Assembly: GCA_001465935.1 (NCBI GenBank)
Contig: LNKV01000037.1
Span: 62,001-126,000, forward strand
Length of the DNA stretch: 64,000 bases
DNA from: Clarireedia homoeocarpa
Lineage: Eukaryota > Ascomycota > Leotiomycetes > Helotiales > Rutstroemiaceae
Direction: 5' to 3'
The position numbers were made by a program, and so were the translations under genes. Below, piece after piece: positions 11,018 to 20,778 of this stretch. Below the pieces are notes generated by a model. The model did not search any database. It had not been told where the DNA came from and was given only the letters and a program-made list of their open reading frames with translations. Positions within the stretch are counted from its first letter, which is position 1; each line of letters starts with the position of its first letter.

Positions 11018-11289
11018 AGGCTGCGGCGTGGGGCCCCATGGGCCGGGTTTTCAACTTCTTGTCCCGCCCACTGGGTCCCCACGAGCTTCTCAACCCACCC
11101 ACTGGGTACGTACCCAATGGGTTTCCAAAGACTGTCACATGACATTAAACCCTGTAAATTCCCTGTTTTCTCCCCTTATTTACTCTGCACTGACCCCTTG
11201 GGTCGTGGGCCGGGTTTTCATTTTCTCAGCCCACCCAATGGGGCCCCATAAGGGTCAGCAACCCGCCCGCTGGGCTTCCGCCGCAGCCT
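11018..11289. mobile_element. MITE-like element with 11-bp terminal inverted repeats and 10-bp target site duplication
   Basis: The left end AGGCTGCGGCG and the right end CGCCGCAGCCT are perfect 11-bp inverted repeats. Perfect 10-bp direct repeats AGTTCTTTGT stand outside them at 11008-11017 and 11290-11299. The 272-bp interior is GC-rich with repeated GGGCCGGGTTTTCA and CCCACTGGG-type motifs and has no transposase. A duplication of 9-11 bp is typical of Mutator-like transposons, so a MULE-derived non-autonomous element is the best guess; 8-bp hAT duplication fits less well. Confidence 0.8.
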
Positions 11290-12134
11290 AGTTCTTTGTC
11301 TAACAGCTCTATCCGCTATAGTACTATCATCTTGAGATCGTCGTCTTCTATTTCCTATTCTGTGGCAAAGCTAGTCGTAATGCTTCATCTTCGACAGTAA
11401 TATGAATAGACTCATAGATCGATAGATCTTCTTCTGCTATCTGTCGGCGGATCTCATCTGATTGGGCTCGATTAATCTCAAACGTAGATTGAGAAAGATC
11501 TTGATGAGATACCGCATTTTGTGCTCTGTTTCTGAGTCGGCGACGAATTTTGGCTTCTGCACGGATTGCATGAATTGTACGTTGTGGAACTGTATCTGAA
11601 GGCTCCTCGTCGCCGATACGATTACTAGTCGTTGATGATAAAGCATAGTTGATTGGCCTCCTGGCCCTTAAGCTTCGACCTCCTTCCGAGCTCTGATTCC
11701 CCGGAGTTTCAGTACTTTCGGATGCACTATTCCCCCCTAACTGTGGGCCTTCAGAAGGTTCTAAAACTGGGCTATCCAGCTCCTTCAGCTCAGATTCTTC
11801 CGAGCCTCCCGCATCTCGGCATAGTACAGCGTAGCCTCTGCTGCCCTTCGAAGATAGTATCTATACTTTCCCCATGGACTTTTCCAATAACATAAGTAAT
11901 ATGGGCACGAGAAATCAGTGCAACAGTAGGATCTCCTTCTAGACTTGGTGATTTGCAGATATCCTCGATAGTAAGGTTCGTGAAGGGTTTATGCATCGAC
12001 TGCTTAAGGCCACCTTTGGGTATTTCAGGGCAAAAGAACAAGCAAGCAGTAGTCATTGCTTGCATATGAGCAGTATGACCAAGTTGCTCATCGCGTTTTG
12101 TCTCCTTAAAGTTGATATTATCGTATACAATTCA
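11290..12134. other. Spacer with no recognised gene
   Basis: Open frames on both strands (for example minus 11790-12065) carry no motif I recognise. Given the neighbours, this is probably further decayed transposon sequence. Confidence 0.5.
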
Positions 12135-12310
12135 CTGCTTCTTGATGAATTTGGGTCTCCTGGTTCACTAATTCTTGATTTACTTGGCCCTTGTTCACCG
12201 ACTCTTGATAATTCCGGCCCGGATTCACTGATTCTTGATGAACTTAGCCTTCGTTCATTGGTTCCTGATGACTCTGGGTCCCCTGGTTCATTGATTCATT
12301 GATTCCTGAT
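12135..12310. repeat. About 30-bp minisatellite at the 3' edge of the Copia RT region
   Basis: Roughly six diverged copies of a unit of about 30 bp (core ATTCTTGATGAATTTGGG on the plus strand; HQESMN-like when read on the minus strand). It joins directly onto the end of the RT open frame at 12288, which ends in one of the units. Confidence 0.7.
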
Positions 12311-13215
12311 GAATCCAAATGCCTGTGTCCACTACGATTGTATCACCCCCAGGCAAATCCGTCTCGGTTTCCGGCTCAGCGGGCATTATCCCTTCATCCA
12401 GCTTCAAGTGCTTCTTTTCATCAAACACCGGTGATATAGCTAGCACCACTTTATTGGCTACTGGGTCGAATAATGTGAGAACTTGAAGCTCTTGGATAAA
12501 GGAATCCTGAATCAAGAAGAGCTTCCTTTCCTCCCTTTTTCGAAGAATTCGTATGCCGAGGAAGTGATTGATTTCACCTGTAGCTCTCAGCTCGAATCGT
12601 TGCATAAGTTTGTGTTCGAAAACGTTCATTCTTTCGGTATACTTGGAATAATAAATTGCGGTGATATCGTCGACATAAAACACGAGAGTTAGCCAGTCAT
12701 TTGTGAACAAGCAATTAACGCCTGGCACTTGGTAGACTCCTAGTTCCTCAAGAACAGAAACAAGTAAAGAATACCACAAATTTGGTGAGATTTTGAGTCC
12801 ATAAAGCGCACGTTTCACTAGTAGGACATATCCCGGTTTGTCAAAGCCTGGTGGTGTTCTGCAGCAGATTAGTGGATTAAGCAATGCATTGACAAAAGCA
12901 TTGACTGCATCGTATTGTCGTATCTCAAGATCGAACGCAGCGACTATGGCCATAATGGCTCTGAACGTTTGGGCTGCTAAAGTCGCCGCATAAGTGTCGT
13001 CTTGGGTCTCCTGTAGGTCTCCTCTTGCACAAAGTCGTGCTTTAAATTTGGTGAGAAAACCGTCTTCATCCAGCTTGTATTTGAACACCCATTTGAGTGG
13101 CAATGAATTGCTTGTGTTAATTCCATCAGTGTGAATTTGAACGTACTTGAAAGTGTTTTTTCTTTCCAGCGTTTCGAGTTCCTTTTCAGCTGCTTTTCGC
13201 TATTCAGCTGCAGCG
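12288..13215 (-). pseudogene. Copia-type reverse transcriptase (RVT_2) fragment
   Basis: Minus-strand frame reading ELETLERKNTFKYV near 13170, then LKWVFKYKLDEDGFLTKFKARLCARGD, TFRAIMAIVAA, QYDAVNAFVNA and FYVDDI (the polymerase catalytic YVDD box). It ends in the linker NHFLGIRI. It covers most of the RVT_2 domain; RNase H is missing downstream and the integrase core is missing upstream. The stop in AAAE*RKA near 13200 interrupts the lead-in. It appears to be from a different Copia lineage than the gag at 14.0-14.8 kb, because the RT start found with the matching gag at 10.26-10.59 kb is distinct in sequence. Confidence 0.85.
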
Positions 13216-13365
13216 TCGTAGTAGTGCGTCGTTGTGGTGCGTCTTGTGGTGCGTCTTGTGCGTAAAAACTGAGATAGAAAACGTTGCGGAATTCTCAAAA
13301 GAGAGGGCTCATAACTGTGAAAACTCCAAAAGTGACGCCACTTCTAGAGAAGTGACAATTACGGC

Positions 13366-14180
13366 TTATATTTCACACATATGGTCCCCAGAAGTCGCTA
13401 AAAACTCCAACGGCTTCTTGCTATGTTCAGCCGGGTTCCTGTTTACTATTCTCACAGATTTCGAAGTGATACACACTTCACATGGCTCTTTTAGCCCCAC
13501 TATGGGCTTACTTAGCCCCGTAGTTACTTCGTGGAGGTTTTGAATGGAACCTGGGCTCAAATGCCCTAGCCGTCGATGCCATAATAATGCTTCCGGGCTG
13601 TCCTTATTCGTCGCTTTTAATGCAGTTGCCCCTTCCGGGCTGGGCCCTTGCAACACATATGCATGCCCTACCCGGGCAGCTACACCAACAATGCTGCCTT
13701 GAGACTTGATCAAAAGCTCCTTCTTGGCCCCCACTGTGGTTTCAATTTCCAAGCCCTTGTTTTGCAATTGCAGCACCGAAATCAATGAGCCAGCTAGCTT
13801 CGGCACATATAAAACATCTAGCAGCCGTACAGGTCTGATTTGGCCATACACCAACGTTTGAAGCCGTACTGAACCTTGGCTTATACCTTAATGGCTCACG
13901 AGGCTGTAGTGACTTCGACTGGGTTATCCAGTTCCTTGTAGTTGTCAAACCTCCATTTGGCATAAGTCATGTGCCTGGAGCATCCGGAATCCACAGTCCA
14001 AACTGGCTCCTGGCCACTATAGCCAAGCACTCCGGATCCCTCGGGCTGCCTTACATGCGATATCCAACTTATTTCGGCTTGATTGGCGACTGCTGTGGGT
14101 TTGGGAGACAGTCCCTTGCCCCACTCGGGGTAGTAAGTGGCCCAGTGCTGGGCCCCCCTGAGTTCTTGACCTCCGGGCAC
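13366..14180 (-). pseudogene. Copia-type protease and GAG-pre-integrase fragment
   Basis: Minus strand. The protease active-site region WTVDSGCSRHMT lies near 14000. Then, in a different frame from about 13854, come RLLDVLYVPKLAGSLISV and LLWHRRLGHLS (GAG-pre-integrase signature), followed by the zinc-like EPCEVCITSK. The frame change near 13890 shows decay. The integrase catalytic core that should follow is absent before the RT fragment at 13215. Confidence 0.85.
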
Positions 14181-14842
14181 TCATTCTTGAAGTGCCCTTC
14201 TTTCCCGCATTTGAAGCAGGTGCCTTTCTTCTTTTCCTTGGCCTTGCCCTTGGGCTTAGCCTGAGCACTAAGTGCTCCTTCCTTGGTCCCATTCTTTGGG
14301 CCCAACCGGCGTTCCCATTCCGCGAGTTTTGCCACTACAGCCTGGAAGCTTGAGTGCTTCATCCCGTATCTCCAGCTAAAGAATCAAAGGGTTAAGCCTT
14401 TCATCTTGCTCCCCAGCTGCCCTACATAGGGTTACCAGCTTGAGCTTATCCGATGGCTTCTCCTTCGGCTCAATTTGGCCAATTTCGTACTGAAGAGTAC
14501 TGAGATGGTCGGCCATTTCTGCAATCCCCTTCGTGGCTCCTTCAGCCACTTTGTAATCCATGAACGCACGAAGCTTGGAGCTCAATTGCTGAGCCCCATA
14601 TGGCCTATACAACGCTTCCAATGCCGCCCATTGGGCACTAGCGCTGTCGCATAGTAAGATATGCTCCAAGACCTCCTGGCCGCACAATCCCATAATGGTT
14701 GCACTTGCCTTCGCATCCTTCTCTTCCCACTGAGAATCTGATTGTTTGTGGTCCAGTTAAAGGCTCTAATTGTTCGGAGGCCTCGTATGTTTCGAGGAAA
14801 TGGGTGCTGTAAGTGATTCTCCATTAGCTTCCGGTGTCCCAT
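14069..14842 (-). pseudogene. Copia-type gag fragment with zinc knuckle
   Basis: Minus strand: a UBN2-like gag helical region (AQWAALEALYRPYG, DHLSTLQYEIGQIEPKEKPSDKL, 14376-14693), then CFKCGKEGHFKNECPE (CCHC knuckle) in 14069-14362. A frameshift separates the first part (14582-14842, ending near NNQILSGKRR) from the rest. No long terminal repeat is recognisable on either side. Upstream it abuts the truncated ABCC relic. Confidence 0.85.
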
Positions 14843-14899
14843 GGAATATATCGAGTAATAAAATCAACGCAATTTCTAAAACACCGACTTGGAAAGACT

Positions 14900-15260
14900 T
14901 ACTAGACTGGTGACTTCTGGTCTAGCTCCAGAAGACGAAGTTGGCGAGAAGTTCGGAGATAGAACTTCTGGGTGAAGTAAATAATCCCCATTAATGGAAG
15001 ATACGCGATAGCCAAGTATGGTGATGCAACGGCGATGATTATGGCCTGCCCAATTATCATAAAGCCAAAGCAGCTATGTTCATGAGCGCGTTGGGCAGCT
15101 CCGTATCGATCAACAAGATGTCTTATGAAAATCTGTTGGTAATGGATCCAGCATCAGTCGCATGAAAGTAGTTTAGAGGTGCGAATATCGCTGTCCTCAG
15201 AAGCCGGAGGTGCAAGTTCTTGCCTGATCTCTTGGCCATTGTGTTGAGACCTTGTTGCGC
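14900..15260 (-). pseudogene. Truncated ABCC transporter relic (TMD2 part)
   Basis: The minus strand reads KNLHLRLLRTAIFAPLNYF, HATDAGSITNRFS, stop, DILLIDTELPNALMN. After a one-base shift it reads IIGQAIIIAVASPYLAIAYL and then KFYLRTSRQLRLLELDQKSPV. This is the second membrane domain of an ABCC transporter, collinear with exons 10-13 of the intact gene at 776-5952 but clearly divergent, so not a fresh duplicate. The stop TAA stands where the family has CAA (glutamine), a C-to-T change. The fragment stops about where the Copia sequence begins, suggesting that insertion or a linked deletion removed the rest. The frameshift position also coincides with an intron in related genes, so it may be partly an intron remnant. 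Confidence 0.8.
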
Positions 15261-17117
15261 ACTGTATTTTGCTGTAATCCAACTTCAACTCTTGAGGCAA
15301 TTTGCTAAGTCTGCCATCACGATAGCATGAAGAACTTCCTATCCACTACAACGAATGAAGTTTCGCACATAAACCGCGGCCAAATCGGATCACCTATGAA
15401 GGAAAGATGATGCTCACGGAAAGACAACACCTGCTTGAGCCATTAAACCTCAAAGTGGGACATGGAAACAATTGTTTGGGGCTTCGTTTGGTAGTCAGGT
15501 AATCACCGCGACCCCGCCCGTATGCCTTGTGTCCGCCAGTGGTAGCCCTATCTTGGGTCGAAAGCATTTGATCTCCAATACTTGTCATCAGAAAGCCATT
15601 CAAGCTTCTTTATAAGCATATCGTATACCCCTCGCTTCGTGCTGATGTCTGAACAAAACCCCCCTCGAAATGATTGTCGTCAAGGGTTTTTTTTAAGGAT
15701 ACAAATGCCAAGCCCACGGACCCCCATCCTCTGAGCCGAATTTTGCGACGATAAATTAAAGTTCGCTAGGTTTTGCTGAACCTCCAAATGTCTATTCGGT
15801 CGTATTTCTACTGTACTCAGCGAGGACTTCCTCCGTGCATTCCCAGTAATTGACATGATATGCAAATTTCGACCTGCAAGCTTCCGGATGCTGTGCACTG
15901 TACCGGTGTGCTATGCTGTGCAGCGCGTTCAGTAGAATGCGTGAGCGAGTACTTCGTAGAGGTAGCAAGTTGTTGGCTATGTGCAGCAACACAGATATCA
16001 ACTGGAGCAATCACCCGTAGGATCCAAACTAGACCGAATTGGATAGGGATGGGGATGGAATAGAGACGGGAGCCACAGAATAAGGTCGGACAAAACGTTA
16101 GACTGAGAGAACACCCATTCGCTGCATGGAGTATGGCTCGTATGGGTACACGTTCACGTTCACGTAGCCGCAATGGGCGTCCGAAGCGGTAAGAACTGGC
16201 AAACGCTGGACAGGATTCACAGGATTCACAGTATTCACAGTATCCATAATATAAAGTAGTTGAAAGGTGTCGGTACTGTATGTACTATATGGCGAATTAA
16301 CGGCAAGCAAAGCAATCGGGATCCATAGAAGAAGCCCTAGCCGGTACCTGCTTAATCAAGCCCCTATTGAGAAGCGTAATTAATGCATCTTCCAAGACGT
16401 GATTTTAATTTCACAAAAGAGTTGGACAATTTCGTTCGAGCGAGAATGCATAAGAAGAGAACATACGAAGTATCTTGCTCTTGACACCTTTCTGACAAAC
16501 TTCTTTGCACACAAGAAATCTCCAGCTGGCTTTCTCACGCCTTAGAATTTCTCTCTCTTTCTGACCACATCGACGTTCGCTCTACCCTCGCAAAGTCCAT
16601 GCTATTTTTAAAATAAAATAAATAGAAAAAACAATAGAAGCCAAATCTTATCTAACACGAGCAAACGCCAAGCTCCTCAGGACACTTTGCAGCAAAACGA
16701 GCAAAACGAGCAAGACGACGTCCAATTGGTTCGCGCAAGGAACATTTTGGGTGGTAACCTTTGTGCTTTGTGCTTTGTGTGTGTGTGTGTGTCAAGCAGC
16801 GCAGCAAAACCAACTGGACCGAATCGGACGCTTGTAGAGATCCAATACGAGCTAGGAACGGGTGTATCAACATAACCAACCCGTACCAATTTTATTTGGT
16901 TTTCCCTCGACACCCCATTGTCCATATTATTTCCCTACTCGTCAAGCTGGCGTCCTCCGGTTCTTCTCTAGAACTTAAAAACTCTCGCCAACATCATCGG
17001 AGGCGCTCATCCATACATATTAAAACGAATCACGCCCATCCTGATTCTGAGGTGTCCTCTTCACACTCCTCTTCCAACCAGGTGTTGGCACCTATCCCTG
17101 GGACCCCGAACCAGCCA
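15261..17117. other. Intergenic region upstream of the GT34 gene
   Basis: No protein of recognisable family on either strand. A (TG)n tract near 16778-16792 and CA/TG-rich sequence probably belong to the promoter and 5' UTR of the following gene. The last 350 bp are open in frame with it but lack a credible start earlier than 17118. Confidence 0.5.
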
Positions 17118-18635
17118 ATGTCATTATCGCGCAGTCCTTCACCACGACCTGGCGGGGGATGGGCAAGTCCCGGCCTTACCAGTCCGTACGCCAATGTTAG
17201 TGGCAGATCGAGTCCGAACAATATGCAAAGGGGAGGAGGGCATGGAGGTGCTTCGGTGACCTGGGAGTCTGCGAGAGCAAAGAGCGATGAGGTTAATGGA
17301 TATCCTTCATTCTCAACGAAGAACAATGGTTTCTTCAATCGACATTACAGAAATATCTCGAACAGTTTACCGCATTTTCACATTGGGGGAGACAAGAGTT
17401 ATGCGGAAAAAGAGAAGCTCGGCCGCGGACGATGGGCAGGATCTTCGAAGTTGGCGCGGATAAGAAACAGTCTGGCGAGAGTCAGTCGCACGATGAAGTT
17501 ACGTTTTATGATTGTGTTGGGGTTTGTAATGATGATAATTCTTTTCTATTCAACACGTAAGTCTACATCGACCAGTTCTACGTCTGCAAGTCCCCCTAAC
17601 ATACCCCTAGCTTTACATTTCTGGTGGCGTCGCGCATCGCATTTGGGCGGTGGTAAAAAGTTTGTGATAATACTTGCTGCAAATCAAGGAGGAGGAGTAA
17701 TGGAATGGAAAGGTCCAAGGGAATGGGCCATCGAACGAGACAGTGTTCGCAACAAACGGAAGTATGCCAATAAATGGGGATATGAATTGGAGATTGTGGA
17801 TATGAGCACCAAGAAGAGATATGCTCACGAATGGAGAGAGAGCTGGGAGAAAGTTGACACGATTCGCAACTCTCTGAGAAAATACCCAGAAGCCGAGTGG
17901 TGAGTTTTCCCTTTTCTCAACCCTTACGCATCTCCCAGCTAACACGCCCCTTACAGGTTCTGGTGGCTCGACCTCAATACCTTCATAATGGAACCCTCCT
18001 ACTCTCTGCAATCCCACATATTCAACAGCCTAGCCAAAAACACCTACCGCGACATCAACGAGTACAACCCCCTCAATATCACACACCCCCTAACCGGCAA
18101 ATACCTCGACGACGAATCGCGCAGCCCCGTCGGCGACGGCAAGATTTCATCAATCAATCTCATCGTCCCCCAAGACTGTTCCGGCTTCAATCTCGGCTCC
18201 TTCTTTATCAAACGCAGCGCCTGGACCGACCGTCTCCTCGACGTATGGTGGGACCCTGTCGGGTACGAGCAAAAACACATGGAATGGGAGCACAAAGAAC
18301 AAGACGCGTTGGAATTTCTCTACATAAATCAGCCCTGGATACGCCCCCACACCGCATTTATTGAACAGCGCAAGATCAACAGTTTCCCGCCCGGAGCGTG
18401 CTCCGATAACGGGAATGATACGCGGATTCATTATAATGAGAAGGATCGGGATTTCTTGGTCAATATGGCCGGGTGTGAGTGGGGACGCGATTGTTGGGGG
18501 GAAATGTATAATTATAGGGAGTTGAGCAATTATTTGAATAGGACGTGGTGGGAGAAGTTTAAGGAGGATTGGGTAGCGAAGGCGTGGGAGAAGGTGGTGG
18601 GGAAGAAGGAGAAGGAGAAGGAGAAGAGTTCTTGA
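17118..18635 (+). CDS. GT34 alpha-1,6-mannosyltransferase (MNN10/MNN11 type), 486 aa
   Basis: Golgi mannosyltransferase of family GT34, expected to extend the N-glycan outer-chain backbone as part of a mannan polymerase complex. Two exons, 17118-17899 and 17957-18635, with a 57-nt intron inside a tryptophan codon. The start at 17118 (MSLSRSPSPRPGGGW) is preferred over upstream in-frame ATGs because the upstream sequence is low-complexity and lacks family likeness. Layout: Ser/Pro/Gly-rich cytosolic tail, a single type II membrane anchor (RFMIVLGFVMMIILFY, residues about 127-143), a short Ser/Thr stem, then the catalytic domain. The domain starts with KKFVIILAANQGGGVMEWKG and contains EWFWWLDLNTFIM, the nucleotide-sugar site, written DLN rather than DxD. 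CSGFNLGSFFIKRS and the EQDALEFLY region follow. The C terminus is lysine/glutamate-rich. MNN10 versus MNN11 cannot be separated here. Confidence 0.9.
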
Positions 18636-20700
18636 GGGGTAAGGTAGGGGACGGAGCAAGGAAGACTATGAGAGTGTATGGAGGGAGTCAGATGGGATGG
18701 ATTGAAGGAGAAGGCGTCCCTGGATAGGTTGATAGATATCTTTGGTTTGGACAGACGGTCGGTCAGACGGTCAGACAGACCGACGAACAAATCGGTGAAT
18801 CAATGGATGAATGTACAAAGGGATGGATGCGTTGTGTATGTATGCATTCATCGCTATATGGGCGGGCTCGGCCATACATACTTACGTATGTACTTAAAAT
18901 TATAAATGTTAACGAGTGTTTATATCATTTACTGGGTTTATTCTTTTCTATTTTTTATTCATGGGAATGAATGAATGAATGAATGAATTGCGCTTCTTGT
19001 CTTTGTTTCTGAGTCCGATGCACTGGATTGGTTTGAATGTGGAGGGTAGAATGAGTGTTGGTAAGGGGGAGAGGGGAGGAGGCAGAGAGTGGAGGAGGGA
19101 GAGGGTGGAAGGAGTGGGTGGGTGTATGTCAGCTGCATTGAGCTGAACTCAGTTCTCGAAGAACCAAAGGTGGGAAGTTGTGATTCGGGGACTGGAGACT
19201 ATGATTAGGGTTGAGTGAGTAGGGTAGGATGAGAAATTTAGAGGAGGTCAACAGTGTGATTGATGTATATTGATGAGGTGGAAGTGATATGTGAGAAGTG
19301 ACGGGGAGGGGGGCGGGGCGAGATGGGAGTGTATAGATAAGATGTGAGAATTGAGAGAAGTGGGAGGTTGCTTGAGAAGTTAGGAGGAGGTAAAGAGGTA
19401 GGTATAACTAGGGTGAAGAGATGCGAAAGGAAGAAGTCCAACAAGCTCGGACGAACTATGCTATGAGGAAGCAGTGATGGGAAGGGAAGGGGGAGTAGGT
19501 CGAATATGGCGGCATAGCCAGATGTCGGAGGTGAAGGTGTTGAGGGAAGGCGGATGGAGGTAGGGATGCTGCGAAGGTGAGAAATAAATAGATGCTGAAA
19601 TATCAGAACTGCAACGTAGAGGGAGGCAGTGGAATAATCGAGGCGAAGTAGGGGAAGATGAGGTATTGAAAAGTAGAGTATCCAGGACATTTATTGGCTG
19701 GGGGACGATTAGAATCAGTAAATGGCAGACCGGTTGGAGGTACGTATATATATATACATAAAACTGTGGGTGAAGCCACACGAGTGCCACCACAACTGCA
19801 TAGGGGTGGCGAGGTAAGTGCGAGTCACTTCATACGCAAGACATCTGGTGAGAATGCTGTACAAGAGCTGTATGGATAAATGCAAGATCAACACCGAGAT
19901 GTAAGCAGGTTAAGAGGCTTGTTGATGACCGGAGCCTGGATGTTTCATATATCGCCGCAGCGCACCGTGTCTTTTCTATGCTGTTGGTTGGATCAGAAGG
20001 GATAACGGGACAAAGAGCTGATTTCATATTGCGAATTGAGGCTGTCCCTGTCCGGAGAAGAAGAACGAAGTGCATGAATGTATGGACGGCAAGAACTCAC
20101 TTATCCTTCACTTCACTCCACCACCATGGCCGAGGTTGATTCCCACATCCCCTGCTCTCCGCACGAGATGGGACCATTCATACTTCGTACATAGCCCCGG
20201 CACTGCGATGAAGGTAGGATTCATCGACCTAGTAAAAGCAATTCCGATTCCAGATCATGACATGAAAAGCATCTAGCTCTATGTAGCCCACTCGGAGATG
20301 AATTCCCCAATAAAGCAGGCAAGAAGACAAGACGAGACGGCAGCATCGAGAAGCAAAAGCAAAAGGCCTAACTGACAGTGTCATTTACACCTGTAACCAA
20401 TCGAGAAGGAAAGAATGCGAATCCATGACATGAAATGGTTTTAACGCATTACGATGGAGGATTTCGTTATTTCCTATCCTGGTTGATGCTGCTGTACGAC
20501 ACGGCGCACCTACCAGTGGGGTGGGAGGAAGGGATGAACTAGCCACCTGGGTAAAATCCTACCAGCGATGCCGAGGGAAAAGAAAAGGTCGAATTTGAGT
20601 GTTTCAACGAGTGATTCAAGGAAATTGAGGCTGAGTTGCTTGATTTTGTGGTTGAGATGTTTCTTCGCACTCCTACGAGAGGATTACAGTACGTGAAAAT
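18636..20700. other. Intergenic, low-complexity; no gene seen
   Basis: Contains a (GAAT)n/(ATGA)n microsatellite at 18965-18988 and purine-rich tracts from 19050 to 19680. Minus-strand open frames here are strings of Pro, Ser, Leu and Thr produced by the purine bias. No conserved motif noted. Confidence 0.5.
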
Positions 20701-20708
20701 GCCTGGAA

Positions 20709-20778
20709 TACTACCTACTACCTGCTACCTACTACCTACTACCTGCTACCTACTACCTACTACCTACTACCTACTACT
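20709..20778. repeat. CTACCTA/CTACCTG minisatellite
   Basis: About ten tandem 7-bp units alternating CTACCTA and CTGCTAC variants in non-coding sequence. Confidence 0.85.

Noticed and set aside
10590..11289. A single 700-bp transposon with 100-bp inverted ends
   Set aside because: No matching duplication flanks 10590 and 11289, whereas 11018-11289 has a perfect 10-bp one.
19238..19793. Pro/Ser/Leu-rich minus-strand open frames
   Set aside because: They follow from the purine-rich plus strand and show no conserved motif.
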